A stretch of DNA of 64,000 bases, taken from Bacteroidales bacterium (GTDB taxonomy: Bacteria; Bacteroidota; Bacteroidia; Bacteroidales; UBA932). The translations under genes were made by a program, and so were the position numbers. Numbering within the stretch: the first letter of the stretch is position 1; the number at the start of each line of letters is the position of its first letter. The DNA is taken from the NCBI GenBank assembly GCA_024693285.1, contig JAILLE010000036.1, forward strand, positions 1-64,000, read 5' to 3'. This document shows positions 26,898 to 35,574 of this stretch, in pieces. A model generated the notes under the pieces. It was given only the letters and a program-made list of their open reading frames with translations. It was not told the DNA's origin and ran no database searches.

Positions 26898-29208
26898 ACT
26901 TTTTGAAACGTCTGCGACCTTTGGCCGTTGGTTTTGAATTTTCAATAATATCCTTGCAAGCCTCTTCTGTGAGCGTGGCGGCATCAGTGTCTTTAGGAAG
27001 TCTGTAGTTGGATCCTCCGGCCTTGATGTAAGGACCATACCGTCCGTTTATCACTTGAATATCAGAGTCTTTGAACTCCATGATCACTGGATTCTCCGTT
27101 GTGTTTCCTTCGCTGGCGTCAATCAGGGCTATGCAATCCTCCAGGTTGACCTTGACAGGATCCTTGCCTTTTGGCAGGGAGACATTCTTGTCGCCATATT
27201 TGATGTATGGGCCGAAACGTCCCTTGGTTGCTATCACCGGTACGCCTTTGTATTCGCCTACAGTTCTCGGAAGCTCGAAAAGCTTAAGAGCTTCAGCGAG
27301 AGTGATATTCTCAATCAACTGCCCTTTGGCGAGTGAGGCGAACTGCGCGTTTTCCCCTTCCCCTTTCTGGATGAACGGCCCGAATTTTCCGAACTTCGCC
27401 ATGATCACATTACCTTCGGGATCGACTCCGATCTCCTTTGACACGCGGCTGAAGTTACCGTCATGGAGCACTTCTTCCACCTTCTTGTGGAAAGGTGAGT
27501 AGAACTCTCCGATGACTTTGTTCCACTCCTGCTCACCACTGGCGACCTGGTCGAAATCCTTCTCCACATTAGCGGTGAAGTCGTAGTCCATTATGTCAGT
27601 GAAGTTTTTCTCGAGATATTCCGTCACAATCATCCCGATCTCTTGAGGAAGGAGTTTTCCTCTCTCGGCCCCAACAGTCTCAGTCTTAGATGTTTCCGTT
27701 ATGGTCGAGTCCTTTAGTGTCAAGTGGGTGACAGGGAATTTTTGCCCTTCTTTGTCACCGTTGACTATGTAGCCTCTGCCGGATTTCAAGGTGCTGATTG
27801 TGGTGGCGTAGGTCGAAGGGCGTCCGATTCCGAGTTCTTCCAGTTTCTTAACAAGAGTGGCCTCTGAATATCTCGGAGGAGCGGCTGTAAATTTCTGCTC
27901 AGCGGTAATACCCTTCCTTTCCATGATCTGGCCGGTGTTCAGGTCGGGGAGGATGACATCATCATTCTCCGCCTCCTGGTCATCGGTGCCCTCCATGTAA
28001 AGCTTGAGGAAACCATCGAATAACACTTGGGTGGCTTGCACATTAAACTTCTCGGTCCTCTTGTCTGAGGATACTTTCATCGTGGTCAGCAGCACCTTCG
28101 CATCTGCCATCTGAGAGGCGACAGTGCGCTTCCAGATGAGATTGTAGAGCTTTTTCTCCTGCGCGTTCCCATCAATATCAGTGTTTTCCACAAATGTCGG
28201 CCTGATCGCCTCATGGGCTTCTTGGGCTCCCTTGCTGTGGGTCTTGAACTGACGGGTCTTCTGATATTCCTCTCCAAAATGCTCGATAATATATTTCTTT
28301 GAGGTGCCAAGAGCAAGCGCCGAGAGATTTGTGGAGTCTGTTCTCATGTAAGTGATCAGGCCTCTCTCATAGAGTGACTGAGCCACCCTCATCGTCACGC
28401 TCACAGGGAAATGGAGTTTCCTCGCGGCCTCCTGCTGGAGGGTTGAGGTTGTGAACGGAGGAGCGGGATACCTGACCGCCTCTTTCTTCTCGACATCAGA
28501 GATCTTGAACTCGGCGTCAACGCAATCCTGCAGGAATGCCCTGGCTTCCTCAATATTTGAGAATTTTGTGTCCAAAGTAGCTTTGACCTTGACAGAAGCG
28601 GGCAATCCGGACGGGTGGAAAACCGCCTCGACCTTGTAGAACGACTCGTTCTTGAAATTCATGATCTCCTTTTCCCTCTCCACAACCAGTCGTAGAGCGA
28701 CTGATTGCACGCGTCCAGCCGAGAGTTTCGGCTGAATCTTTCTCCAGAGGACAGGTGAAAGCTCGAAGCCGACAAGCCTGTCAAGGACACGGCGCGCCTG
28801 CTGGGCGTTCACGAGATTCATGTCTATGGATCTGGGGGTACGGACTGCGTTCAAGATGGCGTCCTTGGTGATTTCGTGGAATACTATCCTTTTGGTCTTA
28901 TCCTCTTTGAGTCCGAGAGTCTCGAAAAGATGCCAAGATATAGCTTCTCCCTCACGGTCCTCATCGGATGCGAGCCACACCGTGGAAACTGAGTCAGCCG
29001 CTCTCTTAAGATCCGCCACAACCCTTCTCTTGTCAGCCGGGATCACATACTCGGGGGCGAACCCCTTTTCCACATCCACGCTCAGTTTGTTGTCTTGCAA
29101 GTCTCTGATATGTCCGAAACTGGATTTGACGGTGAAGTCATCTCCGAGGTACTTCTGGATTGTCTTGGCTTTTGCCGGAGACTCCACGATAACTAGATTG
29201 TCTGCCAT
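26893..29208 (-). CDS. topA: DNA topoisomerase I (type IA)
   Basis: 771 aa. Toprim domain with Glu9 (VIVESPAKAKTIQ) and the acidic motif SDEDREGE (81-88); active-site Tyr287 in GLITYMRTDST. Relaxes negative supercoils by single-strand passage. The C-terminal region has three copies of a GrfGPyI repeat (GKFGPFIQKGEG, GRFGPYIKYGDK, GRYGPYIKAGGS) in place of cysteine zinc fingers, usual for Bacteroidota, and ends in a basic tail GRRRFKKS. Start at 29208 gives the canonical MADNLVIVESPAKAK. No palindromic insertions seen. Confidence 0.97.
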   Translation of the reverse strand: MADNLVIVESPAKAKTIQKYLGDDFTVKSSFGHIRDLQDNKLSVDVEKGFAPEYVIPADKRRVVADLKRAADSVSTVWLASDEDREGEAISWHLFETLGLKEDKTKRIVFHEITKDAILNAVRTPRSIDMNLVNAQQARRVLDRLVGFELSPVLWRKIQPKLSAGRVQSVALRLVVEREKEIMNFKNESFYKVEAVFHPSGLPASVKVKATLDTKFSNIEEARAFLQDCVDAEFKISDVEKKEAVRYPAPPFTTSTLQQEAARKLHFPVSVTMRVAQSLYERGLITYMRTDSTNLSALALGTSKKYIIEHFGEEYQKTRQFKTHSKGAQEAHEAIRPTFVENTDIDGNAQEKKLYNLIWKRTVASQMADAKVLLTTMKVSSDKRTEKFNVQATQVLFDGFLKLYMEGTDDQEAENDDVILPDLNTGQIMERKGITAEQKFTAAPPRYSEATLVKKLEELGIGRPSTYATTISTLKSGRGYIVNGDKEGQKFPVTHLTLKDSTITETSKTETVGAERGKLLPQEIGMIVTEYLEKNFTDIMDYDFTANVEKDFDQVASGEQEWNKVIGEFYSPFHKKVEEVLHDGNFSRVSKEIGVDPEGNVIMAKFGKFGPFIQKGEGENAQFASLAKGQLIENITLAEALKLFELPRTVGEYKGVPVIATKGRFGPYIKYGDKNVSLPKGKDPVKVNLEDCIALIDASEGNTTENPVIMEFKDSDIQVINGRYGPYIKAGGSNYRLPKDTDAATLTEEACKDIIENSKPTAKGRRRFKKS

Positions 29209-29258
29209 AATGTCTTTTTTTGAAAGTTGTTCATAGAATTGTTCGATGTTTCGCACCG

Positions 29259-29307
29259 CAAAGTAAAGCACAAACCGGGCAATTTTCCAAATTTTGTTAT
29301 AAATTTG
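29259..29307. promoter_or_regulatory. Divergent promoters for topA and the class A PBP gene
   Basis: For topA (minus): TTTG 29291-29288, 21-nt spacer, TTACTTTG 29266-29259 (one mismatch). For the PBP gene (plus): TAAATTTG 29300-29307, only 8 nt before its ATG, so the transcript leader would be very short. The two sets interleave within about 50 bp. Confidence 0.5.
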
Positions 29308-29315
29308 TCTTTATT

Positions 29316-31667
29316 ATGACCAAAGAGACGAGAAAGAAAATCACAAAGTGGTTCTGGATACTCATCACCATACCGGTTTTGTTCGTGTTATTCATGATCT
29401 TGCTGGTTTGGATGTTCGCTGACATCCCTTCCTTCAAGGAACTTGAGAATCCGGAAAACAACCTTGCCACACAGATCATAGCCCAGGACGGGGAGACCAT
29501 GGCCACCTTCCACATCGAGAACAGGACATACGTGACCTACGAGGAGATTTCTCCCAACCTGGTCCACGCCGCTGTCGCCACTGAGGACGCCAGGTTCTAC
29601 AAGCATTCCGGTATTGATTTCAAAGGTCTTGCCCGTGTGCTTTTCAAGACTATCCTTCTGCGTCGTTCCAATCAGGGAGGAGGCAGCACGATCACCCAGC
29701 AGCTCGCGAAGACCTTGTACCCCAGAATGGAGATAGGCCGTAAAGTCCCGGGAATATACCACATGAAGATGGTCTGGATCAAACTCAAGGAGTGGATCAC
29801 GGCCGTGAAACTGGAGAGAGACTACACCAAGGATGAGATAATGACCATGTATCTCAACTCCATTTTTTTCGGCAGCAACGCTTATGGAGTCCGTTCCGCG
29901 GCTGAGACTTTCTTTGGGAAGCATCCCTCTGACCTTACAGTTGAGGAGAGTGCGATGTTGGTGGGAATGGTCAACAAGCCGACTCGTTACAACCCTGCGC
30001 TCAATCCGGATAAGGCTCTCGTCAGGAGGAACTTCGTGATCGGACAGATGGAGAAGGCTGGTTATATTGACAAGGCCCAAAGGGACTCTATCCGCGAGAT
30101 TCCCATCACCCTCAATTATGAGATCCAGGATCATAACGCCGGAAGAGCTCCTTATTTCAGGGATATGATCAGGCGCGTGATGACCGCGAAGAAGCCCCGT
30201 CGTTCTGATTACAAGGTCCGCGAGGACTATACAGCTGACTCTCTTGCTTGGGCGAATGATGAGCTATACGGATGGCTTGAGAAGAACACCAAGACGGACG
30301 GTACGCCTTACGATCTTGACAGGGATGGCCTCAGGATATACACGACCATCAATTACAAGATGCAGAAATATGCCGAGGAGGCTGTCGCCGAGAGGATCAA
30401 AGAGCTCCAAGCGGATTTCATGAAGGATCTGAAATACAAGACTAACGCTCCGTTCTCAAATGATATTGACCAGGCGACCCGCGACCGTCTGATGAACCAG
30501 GCTCGCAGGTGGAGTGACCGCTGGCGCCTTCTCAAGAAAGATGGTTTGAGCGATTCCCAGATCCAGAAGACTTTCTCGGTGCCGGTCAAGATGCGTATTT
30601 TCGCTTATAATAGCAAAGGCTACATCGACACCACGATGACTCCTGACGACTCGATCAAGTATTACAAGTCGATGCTCAGGACTGCCTTTGTGGCCATGGA
30701 GCCCGGCACAGGACACGTCAAGGCTTATGTCGGAGGTCCCAATTACCGCTATTTCAAATATGATAATGTCCGTCAGGGCAAACGTCAGGTTGGATCCACG
30801 ATCAAGCCATTCCTTTACACCCTTGCGATGCAGGAGGGCATGACACCTTGCGACAAGGTGGTCGACCTGCCTCAGACTTTTGAGATTCCTGGCGGAACCA
30901 CTTGGACACCAAGGAGTACCGATAGCGAGAAGTGGATCGGGAAGACTGTGACCTTGAAATGGGGACTGACGAACAGTTCCAATAATATCTCAGCCTATCT
31001 GATGAAGCAGTTCGGCCCCGAGGCCATGGCTGACATGATGCGAAGGATGGGTATCCAAAGTCATATTGACGAGGTTCCCGCTCTCTGTGTAGGTCCCGCC
31101 GACATCTCTTTGTGGGAGATGGTGGCCGCTTACAACACATTCCCTTCCAGGGGAGTATTTGTGTCACCTCTGTTTGTGACAAGAATAGAAGACAGCCAGG
31201 GCAATGTGATCAGTGAGTTCGCCAACCGCAAACGTGAGGCCATCGGCGAGAACACTGCCTATCTGATGGTCAACCTTATGGAGGGTGTCGTCCAAGGTGG
31301 AACAGCCAGTAGGTTGCGCTATCGTTACAACTTGATGGGAGAGATAGCCGGAAAGACCGGTACCACCAATGACAATTCAGACGGCTGGTTCATAGGTTAC
31401 ACTCCGACCCTGGTCGCTGGTGTCTGGACCGGGGCTGAGGACCGTCAGATCCACTTCCAGTCCGGGACTCTCGGCCAGGGAGCGAACATGTCCCTTCCCA
31501 CATGGGGTATATTCATGAAGAAAGTGCTGGCGGACGGGACTTTAGGCATAACCGCCAATGACAAGTTCATAGCTCCCGCGGGAGTTGTGGACGGTTTGGG
31601 CTGCACCGGAAGCGATGATGAGGTCTCAGAGCAGCAATCGCAGATTGAAGACTATTATTTTGAATAA
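29316..31667 (+). CDS. Class A penicillin-binding protein 1A (bifunctional)
   Basis: 783 aa. N-terminal TM (about 12-33), GT51 glycosyltransferase domain with ATEDARFYKHSG (Glu90 catalytic) and GGSTITQQLAKTLY, then a transpeptidase domain with STIK (about residue 493), SSNN and KTGTTND (about 678). Polymerises and cross-links peptidoglycan. Start at 29316 (MTKETRKKITKWFW) is favoured by topology and by the upstream -7 box; the 32-codon extension lies within the topA promoter region. It heads a three-gene operon with ddl and prmC. Confidence 0.96.
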   Translation: MTKETRKKITKWFWILITIPVLFVLFMILLVWMFADIPSFKELENPENNLATQIIAQDGETMATFHIENRTYVTYEEISPNLVHAAVATEDARFYKHSGIDFKGLARVLFKTILLRRSNQGGGSTITQQLAKTLYPRMEIGRKVPGIYHMKMVWIKLKEWITAVKLERDYTKDEIMTMYLNSIFFGSNAYGVRSAAETFFGKHPSDLTVEESAMLVGMVNKPTRYNPALNPDKALVRRNFVIGQMEKAGYIDKAQRDSIREIPITLNYEIQDHNAGRAPYFRDMIRRVMTAKKPRRSDYKVREDYTADSLAWANDELYGWLEKNTKTDGTPYDLDRDGLRIYTTINYKMQKYAEEAVAERIKELQADFMKDLKYKTNAPFSNDIDQATRDRLMNQARRWSDRWRLLKKDGLSDSQIQKTFSVPVKMRIFAYNSKGYIDTTMTPDDSIKYYKSMLRTAFVAMEPGTGHVKAYVGGPNYRYFKYDNVRQGKRQVGSTIKPFLYTLAMQEGMTPCDKVVDLPQTFEIPGGTTWTPRSTDSEKWIGKTVTLKWGLTNSSNNISAYLMKQFGPEAMADMMRRMGIQSHIDEVPALCVGPADISLWEMVAAYNTFPSRGVFVSPLFVTRIEDSQGNVISEFANRKREAIGENTAYLMVNLMEGVVQGGTASRLRYRYNLMGEIAGKTGTTNDNSDGWFIGYTPTLVAGVWTGAEDRQIHFQSGTLGQGANMSLPTWGIFMKKVLADGTLGITANDKFIAPAGVVDGLGCTGSDDEVSEQQSQIEDYYFE

Positions 31668-31670
31668 GAT

Positions 31671-32687
31671 ATGGGCAAGTTCAGCAAAATCGCGGTGTTC
31701 TATGGCAGTGACTCTTCTGAATGGGAGGTCTCTTGCCGTAGCGGAGAGTTCGTCGCCTCCCGTATAGACGGGACGGAATACGATGTCTATGAGATATTCG
31801 CGAGGTTCGGCAAATGGCAGCTCGTCGCGATGAAGAAACACGATGCGATGAGGATTCCTTTCCCCGAGGGATCTCGTCCTGAAGTTGACAAGACGGATTT
31901 TTCCGTCAAGGTCTACGGTGAAAAGGTAAAGTTTGATTATGCCTATATTGTCCAGCATGGCACCCCTGGAGAGAATGGTCTCCTCCAAGGCTATCTGGAG
32001 ATGCTCGGCATTCCTTTCAGCAGTTGTAGCGCTTTCGTTTCGGCCGTGGCGTTCGACAAGTTCGCCTGCAAGAGCTACATACGTGAGACGGATTTCGTGA
32101 AGTGCGCCCCTGACGTGTTTGTGCGTAACGGGATGGATCTGGACAAGGTGTCCGAGAAGATAGCCGCCACTTTGAAGTTCCCGGTATTCGTTAAGCCTAC
32201 TGATGGCGGATCGAGTTTCGGTATAACTAAAGTCTCGAAGCCGGAGGATGTCAAGGAAGCTATCAGTTTCGCCTTCTCTGAGGGTTCGACTGTGATTGTC
32301 GAGCAGGGCATCCAAGGTCGTGAGCTCACTTGCGCCGCTTATGCCGATAAAGAAGGAATCAAAGCCCTGCCTATCATCGAGATAGTCACCAATAATGACT
32401 ATTTCGATTATGACGCCAAATACAACGGCAACAGCCAGGAGATTTGCCCCGCGCCGGTCGACGAGGCCATCAGCACCCATGTCCAGGAAGTCACGAAAAA
32501 GATATATGCCTATCTTGGCTGCAAAGGTGTGGTCCGAGTGGATTATATCTTGGCGGAGGACGCCCTTTATTTCCTGGAGGTCAACACTATCCCCGGTATG
32601 ACAAGCGCCTCGCTCGTCCCTAAGATGGTCAGGACCGCCGGAATCGACATCACCGACTTCCTTACAGGAATAATAGAGAGTTCCTGA
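31671..32687 (+). CDS. ddl: D-alanine--D-alanine ligase
   Basis: 338-aa ATP-grasp ligase forming the D-Ala-D-Ala end of the peptidoglycan stem. Visible blocks: HGTPGENGLLQGYLEMLGI, FVKPTDGGSSFGITKV, VEQGIQGRELTCA and FLEVNTIPGMTSASLVPKM. Full-length, 3 nt after the PBP1A stop, and its TGA overlaps the prmC ATG by one base. All three genes serve wall synthesis except prmC, a common hitchhiker. Confidence 0.97.
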   Translation: MGKFSKIAVFYGSDSSEWEVSCRSGEFVASRIDGTEYDVYEIFARFGKWQLVAMKKHDAMRIPFPEGSRPEVDKTDFSVKVYGEKVKFDYAYIVQHGTPGENGLLQGYLEMLGIPFSSCSAFVSAVAFDKFACKSYIRETDFVKCAPDVFVRNGMDLDKVSEKIAATLKFPVFVKPTDGGSSFGITKVSKPEDVKEAISFAFSEGSTVIVEQGIQGRELTCAAYADKEGIKALPIIEIVTNNDYFDYDAKYNGNSQEICPAPVDEAISTHVQEVTKKIYAYLGCKGVVRVDYILAEDALYFLEVNTIPGMTSASLVPKMVRTAGIDITDFLTGIIESS

Positions 32688-33556
32688 TGCTGCTCGGGGA
32701 TTTCCTTAGGGAAGGGGTTTCCCGTCTTACTAGCCTTTATCCGGCTCCCGAAGCCAGGAATATCCTTCATCTTCTCTGCGGGGAACGTCTTGGGATAGAC
32801 CGTTACACCCATGTGACTGAGCCATCTTACACTATCCCGGCAGATTATTTATCCGCACTATCAGATGATCTTGACAGGCTCGCTTCAGGCGAGCCTGTGC
32901 AATATGTGCTGGGGTTCGAAGAGTTTTGCGGGCGTCGTTTCAAGGTGAGTCCTGATGTCCTGATTCCTAGACCAGAGACGGAAATGCTTTGTGCTGAAGC
33001 GATTAGGATTGGTTCGCTGGTTTCCAAAGACAGATCTGATCCCATCCGTATCCTTGACCTGTGTACTGGCTCGGGATGCATAGCATGGACCCTGGCCCTG
33101 GATATCCCCGGGTCTGAAGTTTATGGTGTGGATATCTCAGAAGCCGCTCTTGCGGTCGCCTCCAGCCAAGATCCGGCCCCTGAGCGTGCCGAAAGTCCGG
33201 TTTTCTTCCAAGCCGACATCCTTCTTGAACCACCGGTTTTCCTCCGCGGCAAGTTTGATCTCATCTTGGCGAACCCTCCCTACATTATGGAGTCCCAGAA
33301 AGCGGAGATGCGCCCTAACGTCACTGAATATGAGCCCGACTTGGCGCTGTTCGTCCCCGATGGCGATCCTCTGTTGTTTTATAGGGCGATTTCCAGATGG
33401 GCTGGCAGCCTTCTTTCTGTGGGAGGGACCGGAATAGTTGAGATCAATGAGTTGATCGGAGACGGGACCGTAGCGGTTTTCAAAGATTCAGACTTCCAAA
33501 ATGTGGAGTTGATGAATGATTTTCACGGTAAAAACCGTTTCGTGAAGTTCTCCTAA
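32687..33556 (+). CDS. prmC: Release-factor glutamine methyltransferase PrmC
   Basis: 289 aa. Methylates the GGQ glutamine of release factors RF1/RF2 using SAM. N-terminal helical domain, SAM motif DLCTGSGCIAWTLAL and catalytic NPPY within LILANPPYIMESQ. A GRRFKVSPDVLIPRPETEML block is typical for the family. Translationally coupled to ddl. A strong terminator follows 40 nt after the stop. Confidence 0.95.
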   Translation: MLLGDFLREGVSRLTSLYPAPEARNILHLLCGERLGIDRYTHVTEPSYTIPADYLSALSDDLDRLASGEPVQYVLGFEEFCGRRFKVSPDVLIPRPETEMLCAEAIRIGSLVSKDRSDPIRILDLCTGSGCIAWTLALDIPGSEVYGVDISEAALAVASSQDPAPERAESPVFFQADILLEPPVFLRGKFDLILANPPYIMESQKAEMRPNVTEYEPDLALFVPDGDPLLFYRAISRWAGSLLSVGGTGIVEINELIGDGTVAVFKDSDFQNVELMNDFHGKNRFVKFS

Positions 33557-33595
33557 TTGCCCTCAGAACCTCCTGCAAGGCGTTTTTCTGGATTT

Positions 33596-33630
33596 ATCCG
33601 TTGAATATTTTGTTCAACGGATGTTTTTTT
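33596..33630 (+). terminator. Rho-independent terminator after prmC
   Basis: Perfect 10-bp stem ATCCGTTGAA (33596-33605) and TTCAACGGAT (33613-33622), 7-nt loop, followed by G and seven T (33624-33630). Ends the PBP1A-ddl-prmC operon. Confidence 0.88.
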
Positions 33631-33675
33631 GTCAATTCGCGATGTAAGATATTAACAACTAAAAACTTATTCAAA

Positions 33676-34827
33676 ATGAAAAATTTCATCGCTAAAAAGA
33701 AGTCGCCACTGCCGCTGCCGTTGGCGCTCGCATCCGTTCTCGTACTTTCTTTCCAAGCTTGTGACAAGACTGAGTCTTCCATCATCACTCCGATGGAGCC
33801 GGCAGTCTCATTCTCAGCGACACCGGCCTCTGTGGCTCGGATGCTTTCCGAAGTACCCCTTTCAATTGAACAAGTCATGGAAGTTTGGGATGGGGTAAAC
33901 GCTTCATCTGCCAATGGTTATGATGAGGAATACACTTTCCTGGACATGTTCGCTTCTCCTGGTCGTGGGATTGGTGACGAGTTGACAGAGACAAGATCTT
34001 CCTTGGATTATACGGAACCTCTCTGCCAAGCCATATCCGCATGTCCCGCGGTCTCATCAGTTGATCTTGCCTCATCCGGTCTCCAGATTTATTGGCCATA
34101 TTCAGAGAATTGGGACAAAAAGTCCATGCCTGTCATCACATTCTGTCCGGAGTTGAACCTTGAGTCAAATGTGGGTTTTGTGAGGGAACTTCTGCCTAAT
34201 GGGCAAACGATTATCAAAGAGATAGCCGTTGATGAGGATTATGCCATGACTCACCCTGTCTGGGTCGTGGGTTGGAATGAGGATGCCGGAGCCATGACTC
34301 CTCAGATGGCGGCGAAACTCCGCTCCGAACCAGTTGAAACTAGGGCAAATACTGATTTCAAAACATTGAGACTCAAAGAGTTCAAGGTTCACAGGCAATA
34401 CGATTCCTGGCTGGCGGGAGGTAGTGAGTTCTTTATAAAATTGGGTTCTCTGAAGGCCTTCACCGCTGACATTGTCGCTGATCTTTCCAAGTACACCCCG
34501 GAAGTGACCGATTTGATGATTAAGGTGAAGAGGGGGCAGATCGGAAGCGTTATGAGGTATAACACGGTTATCGTTTCCGAATGGTCCGGACAGCTCACAG
34601 AATGCGCACTCCTTATCAACGAGGATGACGGAGGAAAGGTAACCTCTTGGAAGTCAAGCGGTAAGGTTACCATTAAAACCAAGACTTACGGCTTTGATGT
34701 GGAGATTCCCTACCGGCGTAACGACGACATTGTCTGGAGAGGCAAGCTGTCAGCTAACTATCTCGAGAAAAACAACAACATCCCCAACCGCTTCGGCGAC
34801 GTCTCCATCACCTTCACCTTCAATTAA
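33676..34827 (+). CDS. Uncharacterised surface lipoprotein
   Basis: 383 aa, family not recognised with confidence. The N-terminus is a lipoprotein signal (LPLALASVLVLSFQAC, Cys29 followed by D, K). The middle is acidic and aromatic (YDEEYTFLDMFASPGRGIGD, IYWPYSENWDKKSMPV), and the C-terminal half is predicted beta-rich (LKEFKVHRQYDSWLAGGSEF ... GDVSITFTFN). It stands alone between the prmC terminator and an AT-rich DUF4160/DUF2442 pair. The start follows AAAACTTATTCAAA; the frame extends 25 codons upstream through the terminator and that part is not coding. Role unknown. Confidence 0.8.
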   Translation: MKNFIAKKKSPLPLPLALASVLVLSFQACDKTESSIITPMEPAVSFSATPASVARMLSEVPLSIEQVMEVWDGVNASSANGYDEEYTFLDMFASPGRGIGDELTETRSSLDYTEPLCQAISACPAVSSVDLASSGLQIYWPYSENWDKKSMPVITFCPELNLESNVGFVRELLPNGQTIIKEIAVDEDYAMTHPVWVVGWNEDAGAMTPQMAAKLRSEPVETRANTDFKTLRLKEFKVHRQYDSWLAGGSEFFIKLGSLKAFTADIVADLSKYTPEVTDLMIKVKRGQIGSVMRYNTVIVSEWSGQLTECALLINEDDGGKVTSWKSSGKVTIKTKTYGFDVEIPYRRNDDIVWRGKLSANYLEKNNNIPNRFGDVSITFTFN

Positions 34828-34829
34828 TA

Positions 34830-34861
34830 TTTGTTAGTGTCAATTTTAATACCTATTTTTG
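34830..34861 (+). promoter_or_regulatory. Promoter directly abutting the DUF4160 start
   Basis: TTTG 34830-34833, 20-nt spacer, TATTTTTG 34854-34861: perfect at both boxes. The ATG is at 34863, so transcription would begin at or inside the start codon, giving a leaderless message at best. Confidence 0.55.
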
Positions 34862-34862
34862 T

Positions 34863-35132
34863 ATGCCTGAAGTTTTCAGATTATTTGGTTTCACCTACTT
34901 CTTTTTCAGCAGGGAACATAAACCGATTCACGTCCACATTGAAGGAGCTGAAGGATATGCGGTGTACGATTTGGAAGGCGAGAGGTTTGTTCAAAGGTAT
35001 TCCAAAGGAATCAAGACTGGTGATCTTAAGAGGATTGAAGCTGTTTTGGAAGAGAATAGGGAAACCATTGTGAACAGTTGGAAGGTTTTCTTTAAAAACA
35101 AAAAATATGGAGATCAGGAAAATCTGGTTTGA
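34863..35132 (+). CDS. DUF4160 domain protein (putative toxin-antitoxin-like partner)
   Basis: 89 aa. The conserved opening MPEVFRLFGFTYFFFSREHK and the HIHVHIEG-like HVHIEGAEGYAVYDL match the DUF4160 family. DUF4160 genes are regularly found next to DUF2442 genes, as here, and the pair is suspected to be a toxin-antitoxin or small regulatory module; that role is not proven. Its 3' end overlaps the next gene by 26 nt. Local sequence looks more AT-rich than the flanks, suggesting acquisition. Confidence 0.85.
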   Translation: MPEVFRLFGFTYFFFSREHKPIHVHIEGAEGYAVYDLEGERFVQRYSKGIKTGDLKRIEAVLEENRETIVNSWKVFFKNKKYGDQENLV

Positions 35133-35574
35133 CAAGAGGTTCTTGTATGGGGAAGATTCGGAGGGTAGAGAATTGAAGCAGTCGCTGGCTTGGTATCCTG
35201 AGCTTGCGGAAGCTTCTGAAGATCAGCGAGATGCTTATAGATTTGGCTTTGAGGGTATCCATTGGCCGGAGCTTGGGGTTGATGTCAGTTTCGAAAGCTT
35301 CGAATACGAAGATGCCATCCCCACTCCTCTTCAAGCTTTCTTTATGAGTCATAGTGAGATCAATATCTCTGGCTTCGGCAAGTTCGCCGGAATCAATCCG
35401 ACCCTAATCCGTGACTATGTCAACGGTTTCAAGACTCCTTCACCTAAAAGAGTTCTTTCAATCCAGAATGCTATTAGGTCTCTGGGAGCAATTTATTCAA
35501 AAGTGGATTTTCAAGCCTCGAAAACGACTCCGACGGTCATCTCGCATCGGGCGCAGTCGAAGCCCAAGCGGTAG
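35107..35574 (+). CDS. DUF2442 protein with C-terminal helix-turn-helix-like region
   Basis: 155 aa. Residues about 1-85 fit DUF2442 (LKQSLAWYPELAEASEDQRD, then FEGIHWPELGVDVSFE). Residues about 95-140 (ISGFGKFAGINPTLIRDYVN, then SPKRVLSIQNAIRSLG) look like an HTH that could bind DNA and autoregulate the pair with DUF4160. The final ~21 residues (SKTTPTVISHRAQSKPKR) are encoded opposite the conserved C-terminus of the U32 gene, a 64-bp convergent overlap. That tail is probably not family sequence. Function inferred only. Confidence 0.78.
   Translation: MEIRKIWFDKRFLYGEDSEGRELKQSLAWYPELAEASEDQRDAYRFGFEGIHWPELGVDVSFESFEYEDAIPTPLQAFFMSHSEINISGFGKFAGINPTLIRDYVNGFKTPSPKRVLSIQNAIRSLGAIYSKVDFQASKTTPTVISHRAQSKPKR

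Noticed and set aside
27820..27840. GTCGAAGGGCG in topA resembling the centre of family B
   Set aside because: It encodes the conserved GRPSTYATT block of topoisomerase I and has no other family B sequence.
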